Assembly (NCBI GenBank): GCA_016193485.1
Contig: JACPRZ010000064.1
Location: 81,173 to 145,172 of the forward strand
Length of the DNA stretch: 64,000 nt
Source of the DNA: Bacteroidota bacterium
Lineage (GTDB): Bacteria > Bacteroidota > Bacteroidia > JACPRZ01
Reading direction: 5' to 3'
Of the stretch, positions 37,929-45,749 are shown piece after piece; position 1 is the stretch's first letter, and each line of letters begins with the position of its first letter. The notes under the pieces are model-generated. The model saw only the letters and a program-made list of their open reading frames with translations, was not told the origin of the DNA and did not search any database. The position numbers and the translations under genes are program-made.

Positions 37929-38147
37929 TCATTTTTTATGCCGGCACGGGGCATTTTCGTAAATGTGAATCTTTTTAGATTTTGATAACAACTCTTTTGA
38001 TTTTTGCACAAATTCTTCCTGTTCCTTTTCCGAAAGATTTTTCAGGTGAAAACAAAAATCAACCTCCCCTTCCTTACCCCATGGAGTTTGTTCAAAAGTA
38101 ATTTTCTTATCATATTGTATCCGGTTAATTCCGTTTCCGTTTTTCTG
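37929..38147 (-). pseudogene. 5'-truncated coding remnant, family unknown
   Basis: An open frame of 72 codons without any ATG, GTG or TTG start ends at TGA 37929-37931. It reads a coherent amphipathic sequence (TPWGKEGEVDFCFHL, then SEKEQEEFVQKSKELL, then HIYENAPCRHKK). The composition is protein-like, and the overlapping frame to 38125 looks spurious. It appears to be the 3' end of a gene whose start has been lost, or a small gene with a non-standard start. Function unknown. Confidence 0.4.
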
Positions 38148-38179
38148 TTACCACCGGTAAAACTCCTAAAATTGTCAAC

Positions 38180-38213
38180 ATAATGACAAATTTAATATTG
38201 ATTTTGTCATTAT
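38180..38213. promoter_or_regulatory. Palindromic operator candidate upstream of the DUF4143 ATPase gene
   Basis: ATAATGACAAA (38180-38190) and TTTGTCATTAT (38203-38213) are perfect 11-bp inverted repeats with a 12-nt spacer. The right arm contains the -33 TTTG of the predicted promoter, so a protein bound here would block RNA polymerase. Confidence 0.6.
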
Positions 38214-38235
38214 GATGTCCAAATTTGTACCTTTG
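38203..38235 (+). promoter_or_regulatory. Bacteroidota promoter for the DUF4143 ATPase gene
   Basis: TTTG at 38203-38206 and TACCTTTG at 38228-38235 are separated by 21 nt, matching the TTTG-N19-21-TAnnTTTG consensus. Transcription would begin near 38242, about 16 nt ahead of the ATG at 38258, which is why that start is chosen. Confidence 0.65.
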
Positions 38236-38257
38236 TACCTGCATTTCAGAGAGCACC

Positions 38258-39397
38258 ATGAAAATAATTAAACGACACCTGCAGGACATTATATCAGATA
38301 AGTTAATTCCCGGAAAAGTGTGTCTGCTTTTTGGCACCCGGAGAGTTGGAAAAACATTTCTGATAAAAGAAGTTGAAAAAGAGTTCAGCAGTAAGACGCT
38401 TTTTCTAAATGGCGATGACTACACAACTCTTGCGATGCTTGAAGAGCGGTCTGCCTCAAATTACAGGAAAATATTTGAAAATATTGATTTGGCAATTATT
38501 GATGAGGCACAGAATATTCCGGAAATAGGATTTAAACTTAAATTAATGGTTGATGAATTACCAGGTCTCAGGATATTGGCTACCGGTTCTTCATCATTTG
38601 ACTTGTTGAATATATCCGGTGAACCTCTTACCGGAAGAAGTTTTAATTATCATCTTTATCCATTCGCCCAATGTGAAATGTCCGTTTTGGAAAATTCCCT
38701 GCAAACCATGGAAAATCTGGAGGAGCGCCTTATTTTCGGATCTTATCCTGAAACAATTAATTTTCAGACCACCGGAGAAAAAAAAGAATTTTTACTCAAT
38801 TTGGTTCAATCCTATCTTTTAAAAGATATTCTCTCGTTAAACGGCATACGAAATTCGGTTAAAATGCATGATATTTTAAAGATGCTTGCATTCCAGGTTG
38901 GAAAGGAAGTTTCGGTTTCTGAATTGGGGAACAAGGTCGGGTTAAGCAAAAATACGGTTGAAAAATATATGGATTTATTAAGCAAGGTTTTTATTATTTA
39001 CCCGCTTAAAGCATTCTGCAGGAACCCGCGGAAAGAAATCGCAAAATCCTCAAAATGGTATTTTACCGATACCGGAGTGAGGAATGCCGTTATTTCCGCT
39101 TTTTCTCCGCTTAATCTGCGGAATGATACCGGTGAACTTTGGGAAAATTATGTGATTTCGGAAAGAATTCGTTTTAATGCATACCGTAAAAAGAATATCC
39201 TTCATTATTTCTGGAGAACTTATGATATGCAGGAAATAGACCTGATTGAGGATAATGAAGGGAAGATTGCCGCGTACGAAATAAAGTGGAAAGAAAAAAC
39301 GGTCAGGTGTCCGGGGTTTTTCAATAAAGCTTATCCTGACGCTGAATTCAATGTTATCAACAGAAACAATTACACGGAATTCATTACATTTGCATAA
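38258..39397 (+). CDS. AAA_14 / DUF4143 ATP-binding protein
   Basis: This protein of about 379 residues has Walker A FGTRRVGKTF (25-34), Walker B IDLAIIDEAQN, and the sensor-like LATGSSSFDLL. A winged-helix region (EVSVSELGNKVGLSKNTVEKY) follows, then a C-terminal DUF4143 nuclease-like fold (LWENYVISERI; EIDLIEDNEG; AYEIKW). Members are widespread, often horizontally moved, and have no settled function; roles in defence or toxin-like systems have been suggested. It has lower GC than its neighbours and a palindromic operator. The next gene starts at the base after its stop. Confidence 0.85.
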   Translation: MKIIKRHLQDIISDKLIPGKVCLLFGTRRVGKTFLIKEVEKEFSSKTLFLNGDDYTTLAMLEERSASNYRKIFENIDLAIIDEAQNIPEIGFKLKLMVDELPGLRILATGSSSFDLLNISGEPLTGRSFNYHLYPFAQCEMSVLENSLQTMENLEERLIFGSYPETINFQTTGEKKEFLLNLVQSYLLKDILSLNGIRNSVKMHDILKMLAFQVGKEVSVSELGNKVGLSKNTVEKYMDLLSKVFIIYPLKAFCRNPRKEIAKSSKWYFTDTGVRNAVISAFSPLNLRNDTGELWENYVISERIRFNAYRKKNILHYFWRTYDMQEIDLIEDNEGKIAAYEIKWKEKTVRCPGFFNKAYPDAEFNVINRNNYTEFITFA

Positions 39398-39946
39398 ATG
39401 AATGTCCCCGAAAAAATCCTTTTTGAGGAAAAGCAGTTCATGGGGCAGAACCGTTTTGCCTTAATGCGCAGGATGATCATCGCCATCTTCTGCTTTGCCG
39501 CATACTTCTGGAGTGAAAACCCCGGGGAGATGATTGCACCTGGTATTAAAATCGGAGAATTCCCTGCTGAAAATATTCCAAATTCAGGGTTGCTGTTTTT
39601 TATTCTCGGCATTACCATTCTTATCCTGTCGGTTCTTTTACTTTTTATTCTTCACCTGAAAACGACAATTACCGCAACCAGTATTATTCTTGACGGTTTC
39701 TGGACTGCCCGGAAAGTAAAAATTGATATGGGCGGCATCGTCTCAGTAAAGCAAATACGGTATAAGAGTTTATATTTCAACCAGCCCGTGTACAATCTTC
39801 ATGTGCGAGGTAAAATACGTTTCCATACAGGCGGGCGCGATGCCGTTGAACTCACCGACCGTGACGGGCTGAAATATACTATCGGAAGCCAGAAGGCGAA
39901 AGACCTGTCCGCTGTATTGCGGGAAATCATCGAGAAAAAGGGTTGA
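39398..39946 (+). CDS. Membrane protein with PH-like cytoplasmic domain, hypothetical
   Basis: This 182-residue protein has two hydrophobic segments (about 23-40 and 64-86, LLFFILGITILILSVLLLFI), followed by a beta-rich C-terminal domain (about 90-180) resembling bacterial PH-like domains. The ATG directly abuts the TAA of the ATPase gene, so translation is probably coupled, though the pair differ in base composition. No enzymatic motif. A CTTGGGACTTGGGACTT repeat lies 8 bp past its stop. Confidence 0.7.
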   Translation: MNVPEKILFEEKQFMGQNRFALMRRMIIAIFCFAAYFWSENPGEMIAPGIKIGEFPAENIPNSGLLFFILGITILILSVLLLFILHLKTTITATSIILDGFWTARKVKIDMGGIVSVKQIRYKSLYFNQPVYNLHVRGKIRFHTGGRDAVELTDRDGLKYTIGSQKAKDLSAVLREIIEKKG

Positions 39947-39954
39947 ATTTATTT

Positions 39955-39972
39955 CTTGGGACTTGGGACTTT
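39955..39972 (+). repeat. CTTGGGACTTGGGACTTT repeat fragment
   Basis: Two tandem CTTGGGA units. The same unit recurs at 45804-45866, where it encodes part of a signal peptide. Confidence 0.55.
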
Positions 39973-40031
39973 GAGTAACTTAATCCCGGTATCAGCGTAT
40001 AACCGTTTTAACACTGGTAATTATACTATCT

Positions 40032-40328
40032 ATGACCACCCCTCCATCTGTTCCCGTACCGATCGAAAAGGAAAATATTTCCGGGCTTGCATTTCCTCAG
40101 GCCGATGTTCTTCCAACTGATGACCTGCGCCTGAAAAGAAGAGAAGAACTTTTTATGGCTACAACCCTCGGCAACCTGGAACATCTTAAAGTAAAAATTA
40201 TTTTTGAGTCGGCTCAGGGTACCATGAGCGTAACCACTACAATCTGGGCAACCACGGAGAAGTACATTTCCCTGAAAGGAGGGGTTACGATACCCATTCA
40301 CTGCATTTACGACACTGTCTTTTTGTGA
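40032..40328 (+). CDS. Small conserved-looking hypothetical protein
   Basis: This 98-residue soluble protein contains GLAFPQADVLPTDDLRLKRR and a beta-rich C terminus (GTMSVTTTIWATTEKYISLKGG, given here as GTMSVTTTIWAT and TEKYISLKGG). I recall similar 80-90 residue proteins in other Bacteroidota but no function. It is convergent with xerD, with a 25-bp gap. No signal peptide or membrane segment. Confidence 0.7.
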   Translation: MTTPPSVPVPIEKENISGLAFPQADVLPTDDLRLKRREELFMATTLGNLEHLKVKIIFESAQGTMSVTTTIWATTEKYISLKGGVTIPIHCIYDTVFL

Positions 40329-40353
40329 TTGCAGCAGCAAAATATCCTTTTCA

Positions 40354-41265
40354 TCAATTCTTATCCTTCCCTCTCGGGTGATGCCGTATCAGTTCGCTCC
40401 GCAGGTATTCCCTGTCGAGGTGGGTGTAAATTTCGGTGGTGGTAATGGAAGCATGTCCCAGCATTTCCTGCACCGCGCGGAGGTCCGCCCCGCCTTCCAC
40501 AAGATGCGTTGCGAAGGAGTGCCTGAATGTATGGGGTCCCACTTTTTTGCGGATGCCGGCTTTCCGGCATAGATACCGGATTATGATAAAAACCATCTGC
40601 CGGGACAATTTCCCCCCCCTCCGGTTGAGGAAAAGAACATCCTCGTTCCCTTTTACCGGCCTGATATGTGAACGGATATTTTCAAAGTAGATTTTAATGT
40701 GTTTTGCCGCATAGGAACCGAGAGGTACAAGCCGTTGTTTGTTTCCTTTGCCCAGTACACGGACAAATCCTTCCTGGAAATGCACATCATCAATTTTAAG
40801 GTTAACCAGTTCCGATACCCGCAGTCCGCATCCGTAAAGGGTTTCAAGCATGGCACAATTACGTTCTCCTTCGGGAGCGCTGCGATCAATACCCCCCATC
40901 AGCGATGAAATATCTTTCACCGACAGGACATCGGGAAGTTTTCGCGGAATACGTGGAGTTTCAAGGAGGCGGGCGGGATTTTTTTTGATGATATCCTCAA
41001 TAATGAGATATTTGTAAAAAGCCCGCAAAGATGAAATCATGCGCGCCTGGGTTGCAGCGCTTATGCCCATGGAATTGAGCCAATTGAGAAATCCGGTAAA
41101 GAAGGCCGTTCTGATACGATCGGGTGCCGGTACCGGGGTATTCAGCGATGCAAATTGGTACAAGCGGTTAATGTCGCGGCTATAGGACTCAACCGAATTT
41201 GCGGAAAGGGATTTTTCAAGTTTCAGGTACGATTCAAATCCCCGGATGGCGGAAGACCAATCCAT
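40354..41265 (-). CDS. xerD: Site-specific tyrosine recombinase XerD
   Basis: This 303-residue recombinase resolves chromosome dimers at dif. It has an N-terminal SAM-like core-binding domain (residues 1-100) and a catalytic domain. Arg149 (GCGLRVSEL), Lys173 (GKGNKQR), His245 and Arg248 (HTFRHS), His271 (LGHASITTT) and nucleophile Tyr280 are all present. Full length, with no transposon context, which argues for XerD and not a mobile integrase. The receiver protein gene lies 5 bp upstream on the same strand. C8 at 40612-40619 encodes Arg-Gly-Gly. Confidence 0.88.
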   Translation of the reverse strand: MDWSSAIRGFESYLKLEKSLSANSVESYSRDINRLYQFASLNTPVPAPDRIRTAFFTGFLNWLNSMGISAATQARMISSLRAFYKYLIIEDIIKKNPARLLETPRIPRKLPDVLSVKDISSLMGGIDRSAPEGERNCAMLETLYGCGLRVSELVNLKIDDVHFQEGFVRVLGKGNKQRLVPLGSYAAKHIKIYFENIRSHIRPVKGNEDVLFLNRRGGKLSRQMVFIIIRYLCRKAGIRKKVGPHTFRHSFATHLVEGGADLRAVQEMLGHASITTTEIYTHLDREYLRSELIRHHPRGKDKN

Positions 41266-41270
41266 TGGCG

Positions 41271-41687
41271 CTACAACTTGTCAAGTGTATCTTTGGAAAG
41301 CGGTTTATTGATAAACGAAATCACAAATTCGTTCCGCAGCGATTTGAACCGGTCGGTCGGATTCATAGAAGTGGTGAGTATGGCGATCTTGGCTCTTTTC
41401 CGTATCGGTTCCCTGAATTTTTTGAACTCCTCGAGGAACTGGAATCCGTCCATGATAGGCATATTGATATCCAGGAAAATGACCTCCGGTATCATATTAA
41501 TCCCGGAATTGCCGGTTTTTTCAAGGTTTTTCAGGAATTCCAGGGCGCTTCGCGCAGAGGAATGAACGTAGACGTTTTCGGCAAAACCGCAACCTTCAAT
41601 CATTTTCTGGTTGATGAAATTGTCAATTTCGTTATCATCAATCAGCATTGACGTTCTGTATTTTGCTTCGGGTTTTTTGTTGCTCAT
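41271..41687 (-). CDS. Single-domain response regulator (CheY-like)
   Basis: This protein of about 138 residues, counted from the Met at 41687 (MSNKKPEAKYRTSMLIDDNE), is a stand-alone receiver. It has acidic residues Asp17-Asp18, phosphoacceptor Asp73 in FLDINMPIMDGF, and a C-terminal Lys in INKPL. There is no output domain. Bacteroidota receivers of this kind pair with orphan hybrid kinases. A longer frame to 41759 is less likely because its added residues are upstream of the fold. xerD starts 5 bp downstream. Confidence 0.85.
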   Translation of the reverse strand: MSNKKPEAKYRTSMLIDDNEIDNFINQKMIEGCGFAENVYVHSSARSALEFLKNLEKTGNSGINMIPEVIFLDINMPIMDGFQFLEEFKKFREPIRKRAKIAILTTSMNPTDRFKSLRNEFVISFINKPLSKDTLDKL

Positions 41688-41775
41688 CTCAAATATAATA
41701 TTGGCGGTCAAAAATAAATTATCATAAAATCTTAAAATGCGAATAATGGATTTTCCCACAAATTAAACTCTTCAG

Positions 41776-41830
41776 TACTAATGATACGAATAGATGTCCG
41801 TACTTTGCATTTATATTTGTATCATTAGTA
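41776..41830. promoter_or_regulatory. Perfect 12-bp inverted repeat in the receiver-gene upstream region
   Basis: TACTAATGATAC (41776-41787) and GTATCATTAGTA (41819-41830) are perfect inverse copies with a 31-nt loop. It lies in the 236-bp gap between the receiver gene and the 486-residue gene, both on the minus strand. It could be an operator for the receiver gene or a terminator-like structure for the gene upstream. Confidence 0.5.
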
Positions 41831-41923
41831 TTGAGAATACGTAAATCCGAAGATATATTATTTTTCATTCGCATTATATTTTCATTTCGTAAACTTAATT
41901 TTATCCTTCACTAAAATATAATA

Positions 41924-43384
41924 TCATCCCTGTAATTTCAACGGCCTGGCAAGGGCATCAATAAAGGCATCATCCATCTTCAGCCAGGTCAGCATCCGTT
42001 TGGTTCCGCTGTTAGCCAGTTCAAATCTTTTTTTATGTTTGACCAGCGATTCTTTTATCGTCTTGCTTTTTTGTCCCGATATTGAAACACGTAAAAGAGA
42101 GGAGAATGTGAGCGCGTTATCATATTCGCCAGTTTTGTTAACTTCATATATTTTACGCGTGATATTTTTAAGCACGTTCCAGGCAAGGTCATATTCCCCG
42201 CCCATCAGATTGGATAATACAAGTAACAATTTGACTTCAATTTCGGCATGAATGAAATTTTTAAAACTCACATCATTGATCAGTCCCTGAAGGATTTTGA
42301 TGGCGGTTTTGTATTCGCGTGCGTAAAAAGCCGAAAGAGATAAATAAACGCAGTAATTAATAACATTTGGTACGTCTTTTTTGTCGATTTCAAAATTTTT
42401 AAACATCTGGTTATTCTCTTCATAAAGCCGGACTTCAGTACCGAGTAAAACCGCGCGTTCCATTTTTGAGAGCAGGAATTTCGTAGGCATGCAGTAATAA
42501 TTATAGTAGAGGAACTGGGGCAGTGAGGCGTTAAGGACATCGTAATATTGATCCTCTTTGCGGGTTATTCCCAGGGAATGGTAATACTCAAAGAAAAGGA
42601 AATAGATCACATTTTTCAGATACCTGTACAATGAATCTTTGGGATATTCCTGGATGATTTTTTCACAGTCGTGAAGTATATTTTCAACCGATTCTTCCAT
42701 TTTTCCGGCAGTGATTTTAGGAAGGAATAAGGAGTATGAAGCGTTTAAAATATTCTGGAAAAAAGTGAGATGATGCGATTGGTACAATTTACAGGTACTC
42801 ATCAGTTCTTCCCGGATAATATCAAACAGGTTTAATGCCGAATCATCCCGCGAATGATAATATTCTCCCATCCGCATGACAAAAGAACCCATCAGGTCTT
42901 CGGCTTTGTCAAGCGAAAGGGTATAGGCGACATGCCGGTTATATAATTGCGAGTAGTGGTAATATTTATCGGTATGAAGGGTGATTTTTTTGAGTGCATT
43001 ATAAACAGTGGTCAATTCATTCGGCATGTCGTATTCGTTCAATTGCTCTTCGAGACGTTTCAGAATGGAGGCGGCTTTGTTTCTGCTTGTATTAAGAAGC
43101 AATTCAGGAATGGAGGTGACTTTCTTAACGATGTCCGATTTCGGACTTTCGAGTGTATTGAGAAGATGTTCCTGGATTTTATCGTAAAGGCGGGATTTTA
43201 ATACGTAGAAACTGCGGGGATTTTCATTCAGTTTTTCCCTGATTTCCGTATCGCTGTGCCCGTCATCACGGTAAAAGGAAAAAAGCGAAAGGAATTTCTG
43301 CGCATTAGACGCTTTTAACCCGGCCGTGATCTTTTCGGCATCTGTTATATCTAGTTGCTGAATAACCTGCTTTAAATTAATCAT
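41924..43384 (-). CDS. Large helical-repeat hypothetical protein
   Basis: This protein of about 486 residues, from the Met at 43384 (MINLKQVIQQLDITDAEKI), has no signal peptide or membrane helix. It is almost wholly helical, with TPR-like amphipathic pairs across the middle (YCVYLSLSAFYAREYKTAIK; VLSNLMGGEYDLAWNVL). I recall similar Bacteroidota-only proteins without a function. It could be a scaffold in regulation or gliding but nothing direct shows it. A longer frame to 43426 adds 14 residues. Confidence 0.75.
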   Translation of the reverse strand: MINLKQVIQQLDITDAEKITAGLKASNAQKFLSLFSFYRDDGHSDTEIREKLNENPRSFYVLKSRLYDKIQEHLLNTLESPKSDIVKKVTSIPELLLNTSRNKAASILKRLEEQLNEYDMPNELTTVYNALKKITLHTDKYYHYSQLYNRHVAYTLSLDKAEDLMGSFVMRMGEYYHSRDDSALNLFDIIREELMSTCKLYQSHHLTFFQNILNASYSLFLPKITAGKMEESVENILHDCEKIIQEYPKDSLYRYLKNVIYFLFFEYYHSLGITRKEDQYYDVLNASLPQFLYYNYYCMPTKFLLSKMERAVLLGTEVRLYEENNQMFKNFEIDKKDVPNVINYCVYLSLSAFYAREYKTAIKILQGLINDVSFKNFIHAEIEVKLLLVLSNLMGGEYDLAWNVLKNITRKIYEVNKTGEYDNALTFSSLLRVSISGQKSKTIKESLVKHKKRFELANSGTKRMLTWLKMDDAFIDALARPLKLQG

Positions 43385-43635
43385 ATACCTAATTCTCCCA
43401 GCGTTTAACCCGTTCAAAGCGGCCAAAATTACTAAAAAAATAAGTTTGGCGGGTTGCCTTATTGAGAAAGAATTTAATGCATAAAAAATAAGACATTGTG
43501 GTAAAGAAAACAGGACACCATTTTTGGAACCGCACCCGCCCTCCGCTGGAATTGTTATTTGGTTAGAATTTAATTACACTGCTGAGTGACTGGAATTTTT
43601 ATTTTTGTCTGTTAATACCGTTAAAAACGATTATT

Positions 43636-44517
43636 TTGGAACATTTATCCGCCTGCCCGCTCTGCGGTAGTTATTCACTCCGGTTCTTTCTCGAAACCCT
43701 TGATTTTACCCTCAGCCGGAACCCTTATAAAATAGTGCAATGCACTGAATGTGGTTTTAAATTTACCAATCCAAGGCCTGATGCTGCCGAAATTTCACGG
43801 TTTTATACTTCTGAGGAATATATTTCCCATTCGGGAACCCGCAAAGGCATTATTAATTTCCTTTATCACTATGTACGGAACATTACCCTTGACCATAAAG
43901 TAAATCTTGTAAAAAAAACCGCAGGATCTGAGGATATTCAAATTCTCGATTACGGATGCGGTACGGGTGATTTCCTTAACCGGTGCCGGCATAAGGGCTG
44001 GAAGGTTACCGGTATTGAACCTGAGAAAAAAGCAGTTGAATATGCACGTAAGAAATTTGATCTTGATGTACGCGGATGTGAGAATCTGAACTCGCTGCAG
44101 GAAGGTTGTTTCGATGTAGTTACGTTATGGCACGTCCTGGAACATCTTCACCGCCTGGATGAAACGGCTATTCACCTGATCAGAATTTTAAAACCCGGAG
44201 GATTTATTGTTCTTGCTCTGCCAAACTGCAATTCCCGCGATGCCCGCTATTACGGAACCTATTGGGCAGCATGGGATGTTCCGCGGCATCTTTACCATTT
44301 TACTCCGGCTGATGTAAACCGTTTTGCGGGAAAATACCGGTTGCATCTCACTGATACTTTGCCTATGTATTTTGATTCCTTTTATGTGAGTATGCTCAGT
44401 GAAAAATACCTGCAGGGAAATATTCTATCGGGTGTTCTTCAGGGATTGCTCTCAAATGTTTCGGCTTTTTTCAGACCCGGCACATACTCAAGCCAGATAT
44501 ATATTATGAGAAAGTAA
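43636..44517 (+). CDS. Zinc-ribbon class I methyltransferase, TTG start
   Basis: This 293-residue protein has two Cys-x2-Cys pairs at the N terminus (CPLC and CTEC) that would bind zinc, followed by a SAM fold with motif I ILDYGCGTGDFL and the WHVLEHL catalytic-region motif. This Zn-ribbon plus methyltransferase layout is typical of the C-methyltransferases in deoxysugar and O-antigen clusters (Methyltransf_13/23). The only start before the first Cys pair is TTG at 43636. A strong terminator follows at 44521. Confidence 0.85.
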   Translation: MEHLSACPLCGSYSLRFFLETLDFTLSRNPYKIVQCTECGFKFTNPRPDAAEISRFYTSEEYISHSGTRKGIINFLYHYVRNITLDHKVNLVKKTAGSEDIQILDYGCGTGDFLNRCRHKGWKVTGIEPEKKAVEYARKKFDLDVRGCENLNSLQEGCFDVVTLWHVLEHLHRLDETAIHLIRILKPGGFIVLALPNCNSRDARYYGTYWAAWDVPRHLYHFTPADVNRFAGKYRLHLTDTLPMYFDSFYVSMLSEKYLQGNILSGVLQGLLSNVSAFFRPGTYSSQIYIMRK

Positions 44518-44520
44518 ACT

Positions 44521-44546
44521 GCCACTACCAAAGGTGGTGTCTTTTT
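44521..44546 (+). terminator. Intrinsic terminator after the zinc-ribbon methyltransferase
   Basis: CACTACC-aaa-GGTGGTG forms a 7-bp stem (one T-G pair) followed by TCTTTTT. It starts 3 bp after the stop codon. Confidence 0.75.
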
Positions 44547-44618
44547 ATGTTGAATTAAAAATAAAAAAAATAAAAATACCCATCATGTTTTAGTTCAAAA
44601 TCTCCTAATTTCTTAAAG

Positions 44619-45605
44619 ATGAAGAAAATTCCGGATTTCGTGGAAAAAATTTTTCAGATGGCTGATAACTATTCATTTAATGATATTACATTGCAGATTT
44701 TCCGATTGCACCTGTCTGAAAATCCTGTCTATGGAGATTTTGTAAAGAATATCGGTATCTCATCAGATGGAATAAATAATCCGGGAGAGATACCCTTTCT
44801 GCCAGTTGATTTTTTTAAAACGCAAAAAATAATTATGGCGGAATATGAAACCGATTTCTGTTTTGAAAGTACGGGAACGACCGGCTCAAAAACATCAAAA
44901 CACTTTATTGCCGATACAGGAATTTATTCAAAAAGCGTTACCCTGGGGTTCAGGCGGTTTTACGGCCCGCCTTCAGATTATTTAATTTTTGCGCTTGTTC
45001 CCGAAAGAAAAAATTCCTCTCTTGTTTACATGCTTGATCTTTTGATCCGTAATTCCGGGCGCCCTGAAAGCGGGTTCTATTATGAACGGCAGGATGAGTT
45101 AAATCAGGAACTTATCGCTGCAGAAGCAGCCGGCAGACCCGCCATTCTTGCCGGGCTGAGTTACGCATTGCTTGATTTCGGTGAAAAATTCAATACTCGC
45201 CTGAACCGGACAATCATTATGGAAACCGGTGGAATGAAGGGAAAAAGAAAGGAAATGACCCGCAATGAACTGCATGACAGGATGCGGGATTATTTTGGCG
45301 TGAAAACCATTCACTCCGAATACGGGATGTGCGAATTGCTTTCGCAGGCATATTCGAATGGTGCCGGAAGATTCAATACCCCCCCCTGGATGAAAATATT
45401 CATACGGGAGGTGAATGATCCTTTTTCGCTATGCGAACCCGGAAAGACCGGACTGATCAATATTGTGGACCTGGCAAACATCTATTCCTGCCCGTTCATT
45501 GCAACCGATGACATCGGTAAACTGCATGATGACGGATCTTTTGAAGTGCTGGGCAGGGCACAGGGAAGTGAAGTACGGGGATGTAACCTGATGGCCGAAA
45601 TGTAG
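44619..45605 (+). CDS. LuxE-like acyl-protein synthetase
   Basis: This 328-residue member of the LuxE branch of ANL enzymes activates a fatty acid as acyl-adenylate and passes it to a protein Cys or carrier. Evidence is FESTGTTGSKTSKHF (nucleotide-binding loop), ETGGMKGKRKEM and SEYGMCELLSQAY (adenylate motif), plus FIATDDIGKL near the C terminus. It is a stand-alone gene: no luxCD-like reductase or thioesterase lies nearby, as is common in Bacteroidota where the role is open. C8 at 45379-45386 encodes Thr-Pro-Pro-Trp. Confidence 0.8.
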   Translation: MKKIPDFVEKIFQMADNYSFNDITLQIFRLHLSENPVYGDFVKNIGISSDGINNPGEIPFLPVDFFKTQKIIMAEYETDFCFESTGTTGSKTSKHFIADTGIYSKSVTLGFRRFYGPPSDYLIFALVPERKNSSLVYMLDLLIRNSGRPESGFYYERQDELNQELIAAEAAGRPAILAGLSYALLDFGEKFNTRLNRTIIMETGGMKGKRKEMTRNELHDRMRDYFGVKTIHSEYGMCELLSQAYSNGAGRFNTPPWMKIFIREVNDPFSLCEPGKTGLINIVDLANIYSCPFIATDDIGKLHDDGSFEVLGRAQGSEVRGCNLMAEM

Positions 45606-45624
45606 CCGCAGGGAGAGCATTGAA

Positions 45625-45700
45625 AAAACGAGACAAGGAGACGGGGAGACAAGGTGACAGGGAGAATCCCGATCGCCCCGATATCTATCGGGGGGAGGGA
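45625..45700. repeat. GACAAGG tandem plus CCCCGAT-atct-ATCGGGG palindrome
   Basis: The intergenic stretch holds GAGACAAGGAGACGGGG then GAGACAAGGTGACAGGG, followed at 45676-45693 by a palindrome with 7-bp arms CCCCGAT / ATCGGGG. The first motif also occurs at 24480-24500 (minus strand) at the end of the ECF sigma gene, and the palindrome core recurs at 7336 and 28547. Confidence 0.6.
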
Positions 45701-45749
45701 AAACGGGAATTTGGGATTATTGCGCGCGTACTAAGATAAACCCACCAAC

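Noticed and set aside
38125..38337. 70-codon minus-strand frame over the ATPase promoter
   Set aside because: It crosses the predicted promoter and operator and is antisense to the ATPase start; the alternative frame (37929-38147) is more protein-like.
40354..41265. Mobile-element integrase
   Set aside because: Length, motif set and lack of att-like repeats, tRNA or element genes fit a chromosomal XerD and not an integrase of a genomic island.
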